Of a DNA stretch of 64,000 nucleotides, positions 16,081 through 25,314 are shown piece by piece. The DNA is from Vibrio penaeicida. Lineage in GTDB: Bacteria; Pseudomonadota; Gammaproteobacteria; Enterobacterales; Vibrionaceae. Below the pieces are notes generated by a model that ran no database searches, was not told where the DNA came from, and saw only the letters and a program-made list of their open reading frames with translations. The position numbers were made by a program, and so were the translations under genes. The stretch's first letter is position 1. The number at the start of each line of letters is the position of its first letter. The stretch is taken from assembly GCF_019977755.1 (NCBI RefSeq), contig NZ_AP025144.1, positions 1,364,001 through 1,428,000 of the forward strand. The letters run 5' to 3'.

Positions 16081-17937
16081 CTAAATGCCTCGTCGTTGAT
16101 AACGCCGACCTTCATCCCAAGTTTCTTTTGCTTTAACAACTTCTTCTCGATCGGTTATTTCTGGCAGTCCGACTTCCCACCACGCATCAACCGACGACCA
16201 GAGCGTTGGGTCGATATCAACGACAAGTACGTAAGTTTGATCCGCTGCTTTTGCGCGGCTAAAAGCGGCCTCAAAGCCATTGAGGCTGTCTACCTTTTCT
16301 GCTATCGCCCCTAAGCCTTGAGCGTGCTTAACAAAATCAACTCTTGGAAGCTCTGTTTCTTGTCGGATTGACGTACAGTCTTTCAGTAAATTGTTAAAAC
16401 TCTCGTTGCCCGTGTTGTTTTGAAGCTTGTTGATCACTGCAAATCCACCGTTATCACAAACGATCACAATCATTTTGTGACCCGTTAAAACGGAGCTGTA
16501 AATGTCTGAATTGAGCATTAAGTATGAGCCGTCACCAACGAGAACAATGGCGTCACTGTTGTCCAGAGCCATTTTCGCACCCCAACCAGCTGCCACTTCG
16601 TAACCCATACAAGAGAAACCAAATTCAATATCTAACTGACCTGATTGGCTCGCTTGCCAGTTCATGTTGAGTTCTGCAGGTAAACCACCTGCTGCGGTTA
16701 TGACTCTGTCGTCAGGCGATGCCAGCTGATTCACTTTGCCAATAACCTGTGCATAGGACGGTGTGGCTGTCTCCGAAGGTCGGGTGCGTTCTGCAACGAT
16801 ATCCAACCATTTCTGTCTCTCTTGGCGAGCGAAAATTGACCATGTTTTGTCCACATTCCAGTGTGTTAGCATCGGGCTAATCTGTTCGAGTGCTGCTTTG
16901 GCATCGGCTTGTATCGGGCATGAAAGGTGCTTAATAACGTCGAAACGGCACGTGTTAACACTGATCAACTTCATGTTCTCATCGCGAAAAACGGTCCAAG
17001 AACCTGTAGTGAAATCTTGTAAACGTGTACCGATAGCTAATACCAAGTCTGCTTGTTCGGCGATGTTATTTGCGCTGTCGGAGCCCGTCGCACCAATTGG
17101 TCCACAATTTAAGGGATGTGAGGCTGGCAAGAGAGTTCGACCTGCAATGGTTTCAATTACGGGGATGCCATACTTTTCAGCAAACTCTTGAAGCTGCTGT
17201 TGCGCCTCGCTGTAAAACACACCACCTCCAGCCACTATTACCGGTTTCTTGCTCTGCTTAATCAGTGTGGCGGCAGCTTCTAAGTCTTCGAATTCAGGCT
17301 GAGGGCGTCGAATTCGGTGTACTTTTTTCTCAAAAAATACTTCAGGGAAATCCCAGGCGTCACCTTGAGTATCTTGAGGTAGCGCCAAAAAAACCGGGCC
17401 GCAATCACCAGGATCCAGCAAAGTCGCCATAGCTTGTGGCAAAGAGGCGACTAATTGCGCGGGACTGGTAATGCGATCCCAGTAACGACTCACCGGTTTG
17501 AATGCGTCGTTAACCGTTAGGGTCGGGTTATTGAAATGCTCGGTTTGCTGTAAAACCGGATCCGGCAAGCGAGAGTTAAAGGTGTCGCCTGACAAAAGCA
17601 ATAATGGGAGTCGGTTGGTGTGAGCAACACCAGCCGCCGTAATCATATTCGTGGCTCCCGGTCCAACCGACGATGTAGCAATACCAATACGTTTTCTCTT
17701 GTTAGCACGTGCATAGGCTATAGCCGCAAGCGCCATCGATTGTTCATTCTGCCCGCGCCAAGTCGGGAACACATCTTGGTTTTCTAAGAGTTGTTGACCC
17801 AAACAGGTCACGTTCCCATGACCGAAAATAGCAAACGCGCACCCAAATAAGGATTCTTCTTTACCTTCTACTTCTATGTATTGCGCTGTCAGGTAGCGAA
17901 CGAGCGCTTGAGCTGTTGTGAGTCTTACCGTTGTCAT
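16081..17937 (-). CDS. iolD: Trihydroxycyclohexane-1,2-dione hydrolase IolD
   Basis: A 618-residue thiamine-diphosphate enzyme that opens the ring of 3D-(3,5/4)-trihydroxycyclohexane-1,2-dione to give 5-deoxy-glucuronate. The catalytic Glu lies in GQNEQ (E65). The central domain contains VIVAGGGVFYSEA, and the C-terminal TPP/magnesium motif is GDG (468-470) followed by CDNGGFAVI. AGGAG precedes the ATG. It is the only IolD in the window, so both IolB copies must depend on it. It heads the leftward operon, with a LacI-type operator about 55 bases upstream of its start. Confidence 0.95.
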   Translation of the reverse strand: MTTVRLTTAQALVRYLTAQYIEVEGKEESLFGCAFAIFGHGNVTCLGQQLLENQDVFPTWRGQNEQSMALAAIAYARANKRKRIGIATSSVGPGATNMITAAGVAHTNRLPLLLLSGDTFNSRLPDPVLQQTEHFNNPTLTVNDAFKPVSRYWDRITSPAQLVASLPQAMATLLDPGDCGPVFLALPQDTQGDAWDFPEVFFEKKVHRIRRPQPEFEDLEAAATLIKQSKKPVIVAGGGVFYSEAQQQLQEFAEKYGIPVIETIAGRTLLPASHPLNCGPIGATGSDSANNIAEQADLVLAIGTRLQDFTTGSWTVFRDENMKLISVNTCRFDVIKHLSCPIQADAKAALEQISPMLTHWNVDKTWSIFARQERQKWLDIVAERTRPSETATPSYAQVIGKVNQLASPDDRVITAAGGLPAELNMNWQASQSGQLDIEFGFSCMGYEVAAGWGAKMALDNSDAIVLVGDGSYLMLNSDIYSSVLTGHKMIVIVCDNGGFAVINKLQNNTGNESFNNLLKDCTSIRQETELPRVDFVKHAQGLGAIAEKVDSLNGFEAAFSRAKAADQTYVLVVDIDPTLWSSVDAWWEVGLPEITDREEVVKAKETWDEGRRYQRRGI

Positions 17938-17991
17938 TTGTACACTCCTTGTCTACTCACTATTCGAATTGACCAAATAATAACTCTTACC

Positions 17992-18005
17992 TGAAAATGT
18001 TTTCA
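17992..18005. promoter_or_regulatory. LacI-family operator at the iolD/iolE divergence
   Basis: TGAAAATGTTTTCA is the exact reverse complement of the site before the lacI gene (22371). It lies 55 bases upstream of iolD and suits repression of the leftward operon. Confidence 0.65.
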
Positions 18006-18107
18006 ATTCATTTGTTGAGTATTTGATCGAAATGAGCTCAATTTGTGCATAATTGAGATCTTAACAAACAAATATGATCACTATTTATCCTATTTGTATT
18101 GACACAA

Positions 18108-18121
18108 TGAAAACATTTCCA
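18108..18121. promoter_or_regulatory. Second LacI-family operator, iolE side
   Basis: TGAAAACATTTCCA, one mismatch from the site at 22371, lies 54 bases before the iolE start. With the site at 17992 (116 bases apart) it could permit looping or separate control of the two divergent operons. Confidence 0.55.
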
Positions 18122-18174
18122 TTATCGTAACCCAATTGTTAATTAAATGTGAATATTGTATAGAGAGTGACATT

Positions 18175-19065
18175 GTGGAATTGAAACTTGCAAATGCCCC
18201 GTGCTCATGGGGAATAGAATTTCCAGATAACCCAGATAACCCATCTTGGCAAACGGTCTTAAATGAGATCAGTAGTTCGGGGTACAAAGCAACAGAGTTG
18301 GGACCTTTAGGCTATTTGCCGCAAGAAAAAGAAACACTGGAAAAGGAGCTGTCAGACAGAGGTTTAGATCTTATAGCGGGTACGTTATTTGTTCATTTTC
18401 ATCGCATGGATACCCGACAAGCTATATTGGAACAAACCAAGACAGTGTGTCAGATACTGCAACAGCAAAATGCTAAATATTTGGTCATTATTGATCACGT
18501 TTCTTCCCCCCGCACTGACCAAGCAGGTCAAGTCGAAACAGCGACACGCCTCTCAAATGAGAGCTGGAAATACATGATGGATACGCTGAAGGAGGTAGGA
18601 CGTATTTGCGCCGACTTTGGCATTGTTCCAACCTTACATGCTCACGCTGGAACCTTTATAGAGTATCGAGATGAACTAGATCGTGCCATGAATGATCTAC
18701 CACCAGACTTAATGTCGCTTTGCGTCGATACAGGCCACTGTATCTACGCAGGGATGGACCCGTGTGAAGTACTTACTACCTATCAAGATCGTGTTAAATA
18801 CCTGCACTTTAAGGACATAAATCCAGATGTTCACAAAGTCTCTGTTGCAAATGGCGTCGATTTTTACAAAGCCATTGGCAACAATATTTTCTGTCCATTA
18901 GGAGAAGGGTGTGTTGATTTTGAAAAAGTAAAACAGACTCTTATTGAAATTGATTTCAAAGGATGGGTCACTGTTGAGCAAGATACTGACCCGAGTGCAA
19001 AAAGTGATGCAAAAACCGATGCCGAAAGAAGTCGGGTGTTCATTGAACAAACTATTCTATCTTGA
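18175..19065 (+). CDS. iolE: Inosose dehydratase IolE
   Basis: A TIM-barrel enzyme of the xylose-isomerase-like superfamily that dehydrates scyllo-inosose. I place the start at the GTG at 18175, with GAGAG 7 bases upstream. This gives 296 residues, the family's normal length, beginning with the canonical ELKLANAPCSWGIEF. An in-frame TTG at 18136 would add 13 unlikely residues. Other landmarks are ATELGPLGYLP, PTLHAHAGTFIEY, LCVDTGHCIYAG, YLHFKDIN and the late GWVTVEQD, which carry the metal ligands. It is the first gene of the rightward operon with the ABC transporter. Confidence 0.92.
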   Translation: MELKLANAPCSWGIEFPDNPDNPSWQTVLNEISSSGYKATELGPLGYLPQEKETLEKELSDRGLDLIAGTLFVHFHRMDTRQAILEQTKTVCQILQQQNAKYLVIIDHVSSPRTDQAGQVETATRLSNESWKYMMDTLKEVGRICADFGIVPTLHAHAGTFIEYRDELDRAMNDLPPDLMSLCVDTGHCIYAGMDPCEVLTTYQDRVKYLHFKDINPDVHKVSVANGVDFYKAIGNNIFCPLGEGCVDFEKVKQTLIEIDFKGWVTVEQDTDPSAKSDAKTDAERSRVFIEQTILS

Positions 19066-19132
19066 GGCTTCCTATACAGCAAAGTAGGTCAATCAGGGGA
19101 TAGATACGCGAAATAGAATATGGAGAAATGTT

Positions 19133-20260
19133 ATGACGGGGAAAGTTTCTGCAGAGGCAGCGCCAGCTGTTTCCAGTAATGATGAAAGAGTGCGCAAGGT
19201 CTCGGTGCTGAACCGACTCCTTTCTAGACCGGAGTTAGGATCCGTATCCGGAACAATATTGGTGTTTCTGTTCTTTGCCATAGTGGCATGGGATTCAGGC
19301 ATGTTTAATGCTGATGGCATCATGAACTGGACAACGGTATCCGCACAGCTAGGCATTATTGCTGTTGGTGCATGTTTACTGATGATTGCTGGCGAGTTTG
19401 ACCTATCCATCGGCTCAATGATTGGTTTCGCCGGAATGATGATAGCCATACCCTCAGTTTATTGGGGGTGGCCGGTATGGCTAGCCATTATTTTTGCCTT
19501 TGTAGGTGCAATGGCGATTGGCTTTATTAACGGGTACATCGTTGTAAAAACGGGGTTGCCTTCTTTCATCGTTTCATTGGCTTTCCTCTTTATTTTACGT
19601 GGGTTAACTATTGCCTTATCCATTATGTTGACCAATAAAACCATCCTTTCTGGTGTGTCCGAAGTCGCAGAGGGGGATATTCTTGCCGCCGCCTTTGGGG
19701 GGGAAATAGGCATGGGATTTTTCCAGTGGCTAGCAGACGTTGGTTTGATTGAAGCCTATAGCGACGGCACGCCGATCGTGAGCGGCATACCCATGGTCGT
19801 GATCTGGTGGTTCATCATTACCATCATCGCTTCATTTGTCCTGCTAAGAACCAAGTTTGGTAACTGGATCTTTGCTTCTGGCGGCGATGCCAACGCGGCG
19901 AAAAATGTGGGTGTACCAACTGAAAAGGTCAAGATTTCGCTATTCATGTTCACTGCGTTTTGCGCAACGGTCTTTGCTGCATGTCAGGTGTTGGAGTTTG
20001 GCTCCGCCGCTGCCGACCGTGGGTTGCTTAAAGAGTTTGAAGCGATTATTGCCGCGGTTATTGGCGGTGCATTACTCACTGGGGGGTATGGCTCGGTGAT
20101 TGGTGCATTTTTTGGCGCTTTGATATTTGGTGTCGTGCAAATGGGGATCTTTTTCACCGGTGTCGATTCTGATTGGTTCCGAGTATTTCTGGGTGTGATG
20201 TTACTGATTGCCGTTCTTTTCAATAATTTTATTCGCAAGAAAGTGACCAGCGCACGTTAA
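19133..20260 (+). CDS. Sugar ABC transporter permease (inositol uptake, RbsC-like)
   Basis: A 375-residue inner-membrane permease of the RbsC/BPD_transp_2 family with about ten hydrophobic helices. The conserved loop MIAGEFDLSIGSMIGFAG and the C-terminal EAIIAAVIGGALLTGGYGSVIGAFFGALIFG are diagnostic. GGAG precedes the ATG. It sits between iolE and the ATPase gene in one operon, so its cargo is very probably myo-inositol or another cyclitol. That assignment comes from context rather than from the protein. Confidence 0.9.
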   Translation: MTGKVSAEAAPAVSSNDERVRKVSVLNRLLSRPELGSVSGTILVFLFFAIVAWDSGMFNADGIMNWTTVSAQLGIIAVGACLLMIAGEFDLSIGSMIGFAGMMIAIPSVYWGWPVWLAIIFAFVGAMAIGFINGYIVVKTGLPSFIVSLAFLFILRGLTIALSIMLTNKTILSGVSEVAEGDILAAAFGGEIGMGFFQWLADVGLIEAYSDGTPIVSGIPMVVIWWFIITIIASFVLLRTKFGNWIFASGGDANAAKNVGVPTEKVKISLFMFTAFCATVFAACQVLEFGSAAADRGLLKEFEAIIAAVIGGALLTGGYGSVIGAFFGALIFGVVQMGIFFTGVDSDWFRVFLGVMLLIAVLFNNFIRKKVTSAR

Positions 20261-20281
20261 TACGTTTTCAAGGAGCAAATT

Positions 20282-21088
20282 ATGGATAAGTACATTCTCG
20301 AGCTTAAAAACGTCAGTCGCTATTTTGGTTCTGTGATTGCGTTAAAAGACATCGATATGAAAGTGAAAATGGGGGAAGTGCATTGTCTGTTAGGTGACAA
20401 CGGTGCAGGTAAATCGACGTTAATCAAAACTTTAGCTGGCGTGCACAAACCTTCAGAAGGCGAGTTTTTAATGAACGGATCGCCCGTGAGGTTTGACTCA
20501 CCTCGTGATGCACTGGACGCAGGTATCGCGACGGTATACCAAGATTTGGCGTTGGTGCCTTTGATGAGTGTGACTCGAAATTTCTTTATGGGTCGGGAGC
20601 TCACTAAAAAATGGGGACCGTTTGAAATATTTGATACCAAACGAGCCAATGAAATTGCGCGTGATGGTTTGGCTGATATGGGGATAGACGTAAGGGACCC
20701 TGAACATCCGATCGGTACGATGTCGGGCGGTGAAAGGCAGTGTTTGGCCATCGCTCGTGCAATTCACTTTGGTGCCAAAGTACTGATTTTGGATGAGCCA
20801 ACCGCAGCCTTGGGTGTTAAGCAATCTGCGAACGTTCTTAAAGTGGTCGCAAGGGCACGTGGTAAAGGTTTAGCAGTGATTTTAATTACCCACAACGTTC
20901 ACCATGCTTACCCAGTCGCGGATCGATTTACGCTGCTAAATCGAGGAAAAAGTTTAGGTTCATGGAAAAAAGATGAAGTCTCTCGTGAGGAGATTCTGGA
21001 AATGATGTCAGGTGGCGAAGAATTAGAAACGTTGGAAGCGGAATTGGCCGAGTTTGCACGCGCAGATGCTGTGGCGAGTGTGGGCTAG
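20282..21088 (+). CDS. Sugar ABC transporter ATPase, single-domain (FrcA-like)
   Basis: A 268-residue ATPase: Walker [10 protein letters not shown] (38-46), Q-loop in VYQDLALVP, signature MSGGERQ (147-153), Walker [13 protein letters not shown] (167-178), H-loop H204. RbsA-type ATPases usually carry two such domains in about 500 residues. This one has only one, as in FrcA-type fructose and some inositol systems, and would act as a homodimer. The C-terminal tail is acidic ([15 protein letters not shown]). It is preceded by AAGGAG, 21 bases after the permease gene. Confidence 0.92.
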   Translation: MDKYILELKNVSRYFGSVIALKDIDMKVKMGEVHCLLGDNGAGKSTLIKTLAGVHKPSEGEFLMNGSPVRFDSPRDALDAGIATVYQDLALVPLMSVTRNFFMGRELTKKWGPFEIFDTKRANEIARDGLADMGIDVRDPEHPIGTMSGGERQCLAIARAIHFGAKVLILDEPTAALGVKQSANVLKVVARARGKGLAVILITHNVHHAYPVADRFTLLNRGKSLGSWKKDEVSREEILEMMSGGEELETLEAELAEFARADAVASVG

Positions 21089-21173
21089 GTAACACATTCT
21101 GTCGATAAGAAAACAACAGAAGTGGAAGAACTGGATGACTTTCACTTCATTCACAACACATGGAGATATCCGG

Positions 21174-22139
21174 ATGAACAACCTATTGAGCAACATAGCG
21201 AAAAAGGCATCTGTATTGGCGTTAGCCATTTGCGGAAGTGCAATAGCATTCATGCCTTTAACTGCTTCTGCGGAAGAGCGTTTTGTTTTAGTTAGCCACG
21301 CCCCAGATGCTGATTCATGGTGGAACACGATTAAAACCGCAATTAAAGAAGCGGGACAAAACATGGATGTATCAGTTGAATATCGTAACCCACCAACCGG
21401 TGATCTGGCTGATATGGCTCGAATCATTGAACAAGCCGTCGCGTCAAACCCACAAGGGATAATCACAACACTCGCCGACTATGATGTTTTAAAAGGCCCA
21501 CTAGAGAAAGCAAAGAAAAAGGGTATACCAGTGGTTACAATTAACTCTGGTACAAAAGAACAGAGTGAAAGTGTTGGCGCATTGTTACATGTTGGTCAGC
21601 CGGAGTATGATGCAGGATTTGGTGCAGGTAAACGTGCGAAAGCCGATGGCATTAAATCGTTCCTATGTGTAAACCACTACATCACCAACCCAGCTTCCGT
21701 TGAGCGTTGCCAAGGTTTTGCTGATGCACTGGGTGTAGATTTAGATGGTCAGATGATTGATTCAGGACAGGATCCAACAGGTATCGAAAAGAAAGTCATG
21801 GCGTACATGCGTAAAAACCCAAACATAGAAGCCATTCTGACTTTAGGTCCAACATCTGCTCACCCAACACTTCGTGCATTAGAGAAAAACCGTCAATTGG
21901 GAAAAATTTACTTCGGTTCTTTTGATCTAAGTAACGAGATTGCGCAAGGTATTAAAGAAGGCAACATTAAGTGGGCAATCGACCAACAGCCATACCTTCA
22001 GGGATATCTACCAGTCATGGTACTGACTCTATTCAATCGCTATGGTGTTCTACCATCAAACCATATCAATTCAGGACCAGGCTTTGTAACAAAAGAGAAC
22101 TTGGCGCTTGTTGAAAAACTGGCGGGTGAGTACCGATAG
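21174..22139 (+). CDS. Periplasmic sugar-binding protein of the inositol ABC transporter
   Basis: A 321-residue solute-binding protein of the ribose/galactose-binding (Peripla_BP_4) class. The start at 21174 has GGAG upstream; an in-frame extension to 21135 does not. The signal peptide ends at LTASA (residue 33). The mature chain begins ERFVLVSHAPDADSWW, with the two-lobe pattern typical of the family and IINSGT-like hinge segments (VVTINSGTKEQ). It is the last gene of the iolE operon. Context points to inositol as ligand. Confidence 0.9.
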   Translation: MNNLLSNIAKKASVLALAICGSAIAFMPLTASAEERFVLVSHAPDADSWWNTIKTAIKEAGQNMDVSVEYRNPPTGDLADMARIIEQAVASNPQGIITTLADYDVLKGPLEKAKKKGIPVVTINSGTKEQSESVGALLHVGQPEYDAGFGAGKRAKADGIKSFLCVNHYITNPASVERCQGFADALGVDLDGQMIDSGQDPTGIEKKVMAYMRKNPNIEAILTLGPTSAHPTLRALEKNRQLGKIYFGSFDLSNEIAQGIKEGNIKWAIDQQPYLQGYLPVMVLTLFNRYGVLPSNHINSGPGFVTKENLALVEKLAGEYR

Positions 22140-22145
22140 TAAAAT

Positions 22146-22188
22146 CACCACTTCTTTTGGTTATTGCCAACAAAAGCCAAGAGTGGTG
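22146..22188 (+). terminator. Imperfect stem-loop after the binding-protein gene
   Basis: CACCACT and AGTGGTG arms flank an inner TTGG / CCAA pairing just past the stop at 22139. No T run follows, so it may be a 3'-end-stabilising stem rather than a full terminator. The remaining gap to 22370 shows no gene. Confidence 0.35.
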
Positions 22189-22370
22189 GTAGGTTAGATA
22201 TCGAGATTAAAGTTTAGGCTCACAGGGTGTCTGTTCGGTAGGGAGCAGGATGCGCCAGTGTGACTGTTTTAGGGAACAGTTGCATGTGTCGGAATGAATG
22301 GCGGATCGTTACATCCGGTTTGTGAGCCGTTTTAAATAAAGTAGTAAAGAAAAATACGAGCAAAAGATTT

Positions 22371-22384
22371 TGAAAACATTTTCA
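22371..22384. promoter_or_regulatory. LacI-family operator upstream of the regulator gene
   Basis: TGAAAACATTTTCA lies 147 bases before the start of the LacI-family gene, consistent with autoregulation. It is identical (reverse complement) to the site at 17992. Confidence 0.65.
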
Positions 22385-22530
22385 GTTAGACTCCAATGTC
22401 ACGGTGTCACAAGGTAACAGATAACCTGAGTCACATACTGTTTCTGTAATGTCGCCATGAAATGGAACAAAATTAACCGCGAAAGAGCAACAGACTCTAA
22501 TACATGCATTAAAAAAATATGGAAGTTTGA

Positions 22531-23565
22531 ATGGACGATAGTGAGAACAGCAAAAAGGTTGAGTCAAAAGTACGTAAAGTTACGGTTGTACATGTAGCCG
22601 AACGTGCTGGGGTTTCTTTGTCTGCCGTTTCAAGAGCCTTCAACCCCGAAGCCAGTATCTCTTCAAAGCTGAGAAATAAAGTCATGGCAGCAGCGGAAGA
22701 GCTGAATTACAAGCCAAATCGACTTGCAAGAGGCATTAAATCTCGCTCCAGCTTGATTGGCATTCTCGTTACCGATTTCAACAACCCATTCTATTTACCT
22801 GTCCTTTCCCAATTCACAGAAGAAATTCAAAAAAGAAACTGCCATAGCCTGTTGATCAAAGTGACCGATGAAATGGATATCAAAGAAGCGGTTGAATTGG
22901 TTATGGAATATAACGTAGATGGCTTGATTATCACTTCCGCTTCATTACCTGAAGCGTTGTCTGATGCTTGTAAGGCGCAAAATACGCCTGTCGTTATTTT
23001 TGGGAGAAATTCAGATGAGAACAGCGTTACTGTCGTGAGTTGCGACAACTTAGAAGCAGGGGGGATGGCTGCAGACATGATTTTGGATGCTGGATACAAT
23101 CGACCCGCTTTTGTTACAGGACCTATAGGCACGTCGGCAACGGTTGAGCGTCAGCGAGGATTTCTAAGTAAGCTAATATTGCGAGGTTGCGATAAATGGC
23201 AAATCGTGGAAGGTGGGGAATTCAGTTACGACGCTGGTTATGACGCGACTGTTCGTATATTTAATTCCAGTGAAAAACCCGATGCCTTGTTCTACGCTGA
23301 CGACATAATGGCGTGTGGCGGTATGGATGCTATTCGATACGAATTTGGATTAAGAGTGCCAGAAGATGTCGGTATAGTTGGCGTGGATGACATAAGGCTC
23401 GCGAAAAGTCGTGCCTACAATTTGGCGACGATTAGGCAGCCATACGAAGAAATGATACAAAAGACGATAGGCACATTGTTTGATCACATCGCAGACTCTG
23501 AGTTACCACCGCAATCTATTACACTACCTTGTGAACCCGTTATTCGTGGTTCGATAAAGAAATAA
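22531..23565 (+). CDS. LacI-family regulator of the iolD/iolE block
   Basis: A 344-residue regulator. The N-terminal HTH (VTVVHVAERAGVSLSAVSRAF, about residues 17-37) is followed by the hinge (YKPNRLARGIKS) and a periplasmic-binding-protein-like effector domain with IGILVTDFNNPFY at its start and GIVGVDDIRLA near the end. The DNA contacts and the three nearby TGAAAACATTTTCA-like palindromes make it the probable regulator of iolD, iolE-ABC and itself. The effector is probably inositol or an intermediate. Inositol clusters more often rely on IolR alone, so the presence of both is unusual. Confidence 0.9.
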   Translation: MDDSENSKKVESKVRKVTVVHVAERAGVSLSAVSRAFNPEASISSKLRNKVMAAAEELNYKPNRLARGIKSRSSLIGILVTDFNNPFYLPVLSQFTEEIQKRNCHSLLIKVTDEMDIKEAVELVMEYNVDGLIITSASLPEALSDACKAQNTPVVIFGRNSDENSVTVVSCDNLEAGGMAADMILDAGYNRPAFVTGPIGTSATVERQRGFLSKLILRGCDKWQIVEGGEFSYDAGYDATVRIFNSSEKPDALFYADDIMACGGMDAIRYEFGLRVPEDVGIVGVDDIRLAKSRAYNLATIRQPYEEMIQKTIGTLFDHIADSELPPQSITLPCEPVIRGSIKK

Positions 23566-23704
23566 AAGCTTATAAGTGATGGCTATTAGGCGCTGTTTCC
23601 AAGCACTTTTAGAATACTGTTTTTAAGTCATTTTCGAGCCAATCTTACTGTTGGTTATATCAATTTATTTTTTATTTATATCCTTAATTATTAATACCTT
23701 ACGC

Positions 23705-23780
23705 TATAATTTCACTTATCAAATAGCCGCAATAAATATGGCTTTACTCTCATAAATTTTTGAGAGTAATAATCATTTCA
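23705..23780 (+). promoter_or_regulatory. Candidate promoter and leader hairpin of the cytochrome operon
   Basis: The 337-base gap after lacI is AT-rich. TATAAT at 23705-23710 is a good -10 element with a poor -35. A 9-bp inverted repeat (TTACTCTCA / TGAGAGTAA, 23744-23769) lies in the presumed leader. The stretch 23762-23780 matches a Fur-box consensus at 13 of 19 positions, which is weak in such AT-rich DNA. No inositol-type operator was found here. Confidence 0.35.
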
Positions 23781-23902
23781 TTCTGAATTTTAGAACAAAA
23801 CGTGATATCGGTATATCTCGTCTTCTTCTTACACTTATCCTCTGGGCATAATTTCCATTCAACGCGTTGAATTATAATTACTTTTGTCAATTCGAGGAAA
23901 AA

Positions 23903-25204
23903 ATGAAAAGGACTCATATTCTTAAGCTGAGCACTATGGCTGCGGCTTTACTTAGTTGTGTTGCGACTGCAGCACCAATGGATCCAAATGATGACAATGC
24001 ATACCGTCATTTCCCAGCCAGCGTATCGGCTGAGATAGAAAGTAAGTATTACCTGTATAAAGATTCGCACGCGAAAGATCTTATTTGGTATGTGCCCAAA
24101 TCTGGTTACGTTTCCTACCGTGGTCGAGGAAATAACACTCGTCCAAACTTCAACGCATCTAGCTACGTGCCAAGGTTCGGTACTTGGGCGGCACTTCGCC
24201 CTGGTGAAGCTCAAATCCGTATGGGTGGCGCATTCAATACAATGGGACGTGTGGAAGATGTTAACTTCTTAAAGCTTGAAGCTGAGAAAGTAGGCTTTAA
24301 AGTTTCTCCTGCAGTAGTCAATCGCGGCACGGCGTTATTTGTTGTTGATGGCATTGATGCTAACGCAGACGGCCGAATTGACGTGCAGTGTGTGGACGAG
24401 CCTCTGACTATCACAGATGCGTTTGGTGAAACAGTCAATGTCAATATCAATAAGTGTTCCGTGACTGCCATTGATGGTACTCAACAAGAAACCTCTATTG
24501 TAGAGAAAGCTTACGCTAAGGTACCAAGTGGTAGAACTAGCTCCTCTGTGAATGTTCCTTTCCAGTTAGTGACGTTGCCTGATAACGACATGACCAACGT
24601 CATTCAAGACGACCTCATGGTGGGTAACAGCTTAGCTCCATACTTTAGCCTTGTCGTTGATTGGGAGCTGGAAACAGAAAGAGCGACACGTGCTGCACGT
24701 ATTACTGTCGACTGGAATCAGACATTCGAACAAGCGCATACATTTGCGGCTTACCACAACTACGCTTGTGTCGATATTGAAATCCAAGCGTTCTTTAAAA
24801 AACTCGTTCAGGAAGGAAAGGGCGTTTACGTTGAATACTATAACCCTGAAACTGGGCAGTATGAAGAGAAAGCACCAAACCAAGCGGCATTCATAAAAGC
24901 AGTCGAAGGCATTCAAGCAGAGCTGCAAGCAGAGTTGTTTGATCAAATTCAAGAGTACAGCCAATCACAACTAGGGCAAGTAGACACTAGTACCAACGCT
25001 ATGTGGACGTTACGCGCTAACTATGAGAAGCAAATCCTGAAACGTCACGAAACCAGAACCATTAACTGGAACCCTGGTATGTCAATGGAAACAGTACAAA
25101 CTGAAATGAGTGTGGACTGTGTTGTTGGTGGATTCGGAATGCCTGTTGAATGGAGCACCGAAGTAGGTTGTCACGCGATTGTTGATGACGTCACTACGCC
25201 GTAA
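23903..25204 (+). CDS. Exported protein of unknown family, paralogue A of the cytochrome operon
   Basis: 433 residues from the ATG at 23903, which has GAGGAAAAA upstream; an in-frame extension to 23867 is less likely. The signal peptide ends near VATA (24), and mature APMDP follows. I do not recognise the family. Visible features are YYLYKDS...LIWYVPKSG, GGAFNTMG, FVVDGID followed by an EF-hand-like loop (DANADGRID, 152-160), a Cys pair 163/185, WELETERATRAARITVDW, and a C-terminal pair C406-x16-C423 enclosing GG-F-x-MPVEW. The same landmarks occur in the protein at 27503, so the two are paralogues. The product is presumably periplasmic or secreted. Confidence 0.85.
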   Translation: MKRTHILKLSTMAAALLSCVATAAPMDPNDDNAYRHFPASVSAEIESKYYLYKDSHAKDLIWYVPKSGYVSYRGRGNNTRPNFNASSYVPRFGTWAALRPGEAQIRMGGAFNTMGRVEDVNFLKLEAEKVGFKVSPAVVNRGTALFVVDGIDANADGRIDVQCVDEPLTITDAFGETVNVNINKCSVTAIDGTQQETSIVEKAYAKVPSGRTSSSVNVPFQLVTLPDNDMTNVIQDDLMVGNSLAPYFSLVVDWELETERATRAARITVDWNQTFEQAHTFAAYHNYACVDIEIQAFFKKLVQEGKGVYVEYYNPETGQYEEKAPNQAAFIKAVEGIQAELQAELFDQIQEYSQSQLGQVDTSTNAMWTLRANYEKQILKRHETRTINWNPGMSMETVQTEMSVDCVVGGFGMPVEWSTEVGCHAIVDDVTTP

Positions 25205-25275
25205 CGGAGAGTAACTCTAGGTTATGGCTCTCGTCATAATCTGGATTATTGCTCTTTGTAACGCTAATGCAGTGT

Positions 25276-25300
25276 TTAGCCCACGAAGTTCGTGGGCTAA
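25276..25300 (+). repeat. Intercistronic perfect hairpin
   Basis: TTAGCCCACGAA and TTCGTGGGCTAA are 12-bp perfect inverted copies around a single G. The element lies between the first two genes of the cytochrome operon and ends 3 bases before the AAGGA ribosome site of the second gene. No T run follows, so it is more likely an mRNA-stability or attenuation element than a terminator. Confidence 0.8.
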
Positions 25301-25314
25301 TTCAAGGACTACCT

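Noticed and set aside
22382..22567. Leftward frame over the lacI promoter
   Set aside because: It overlaps the operator and the lacI start and has no protein features.
23762..23780. Fur box before the cytochrome operon
   Set aside because: Only 13 of 19 matches in very AT-rich DNA; kept only as a remark in the leader entry.
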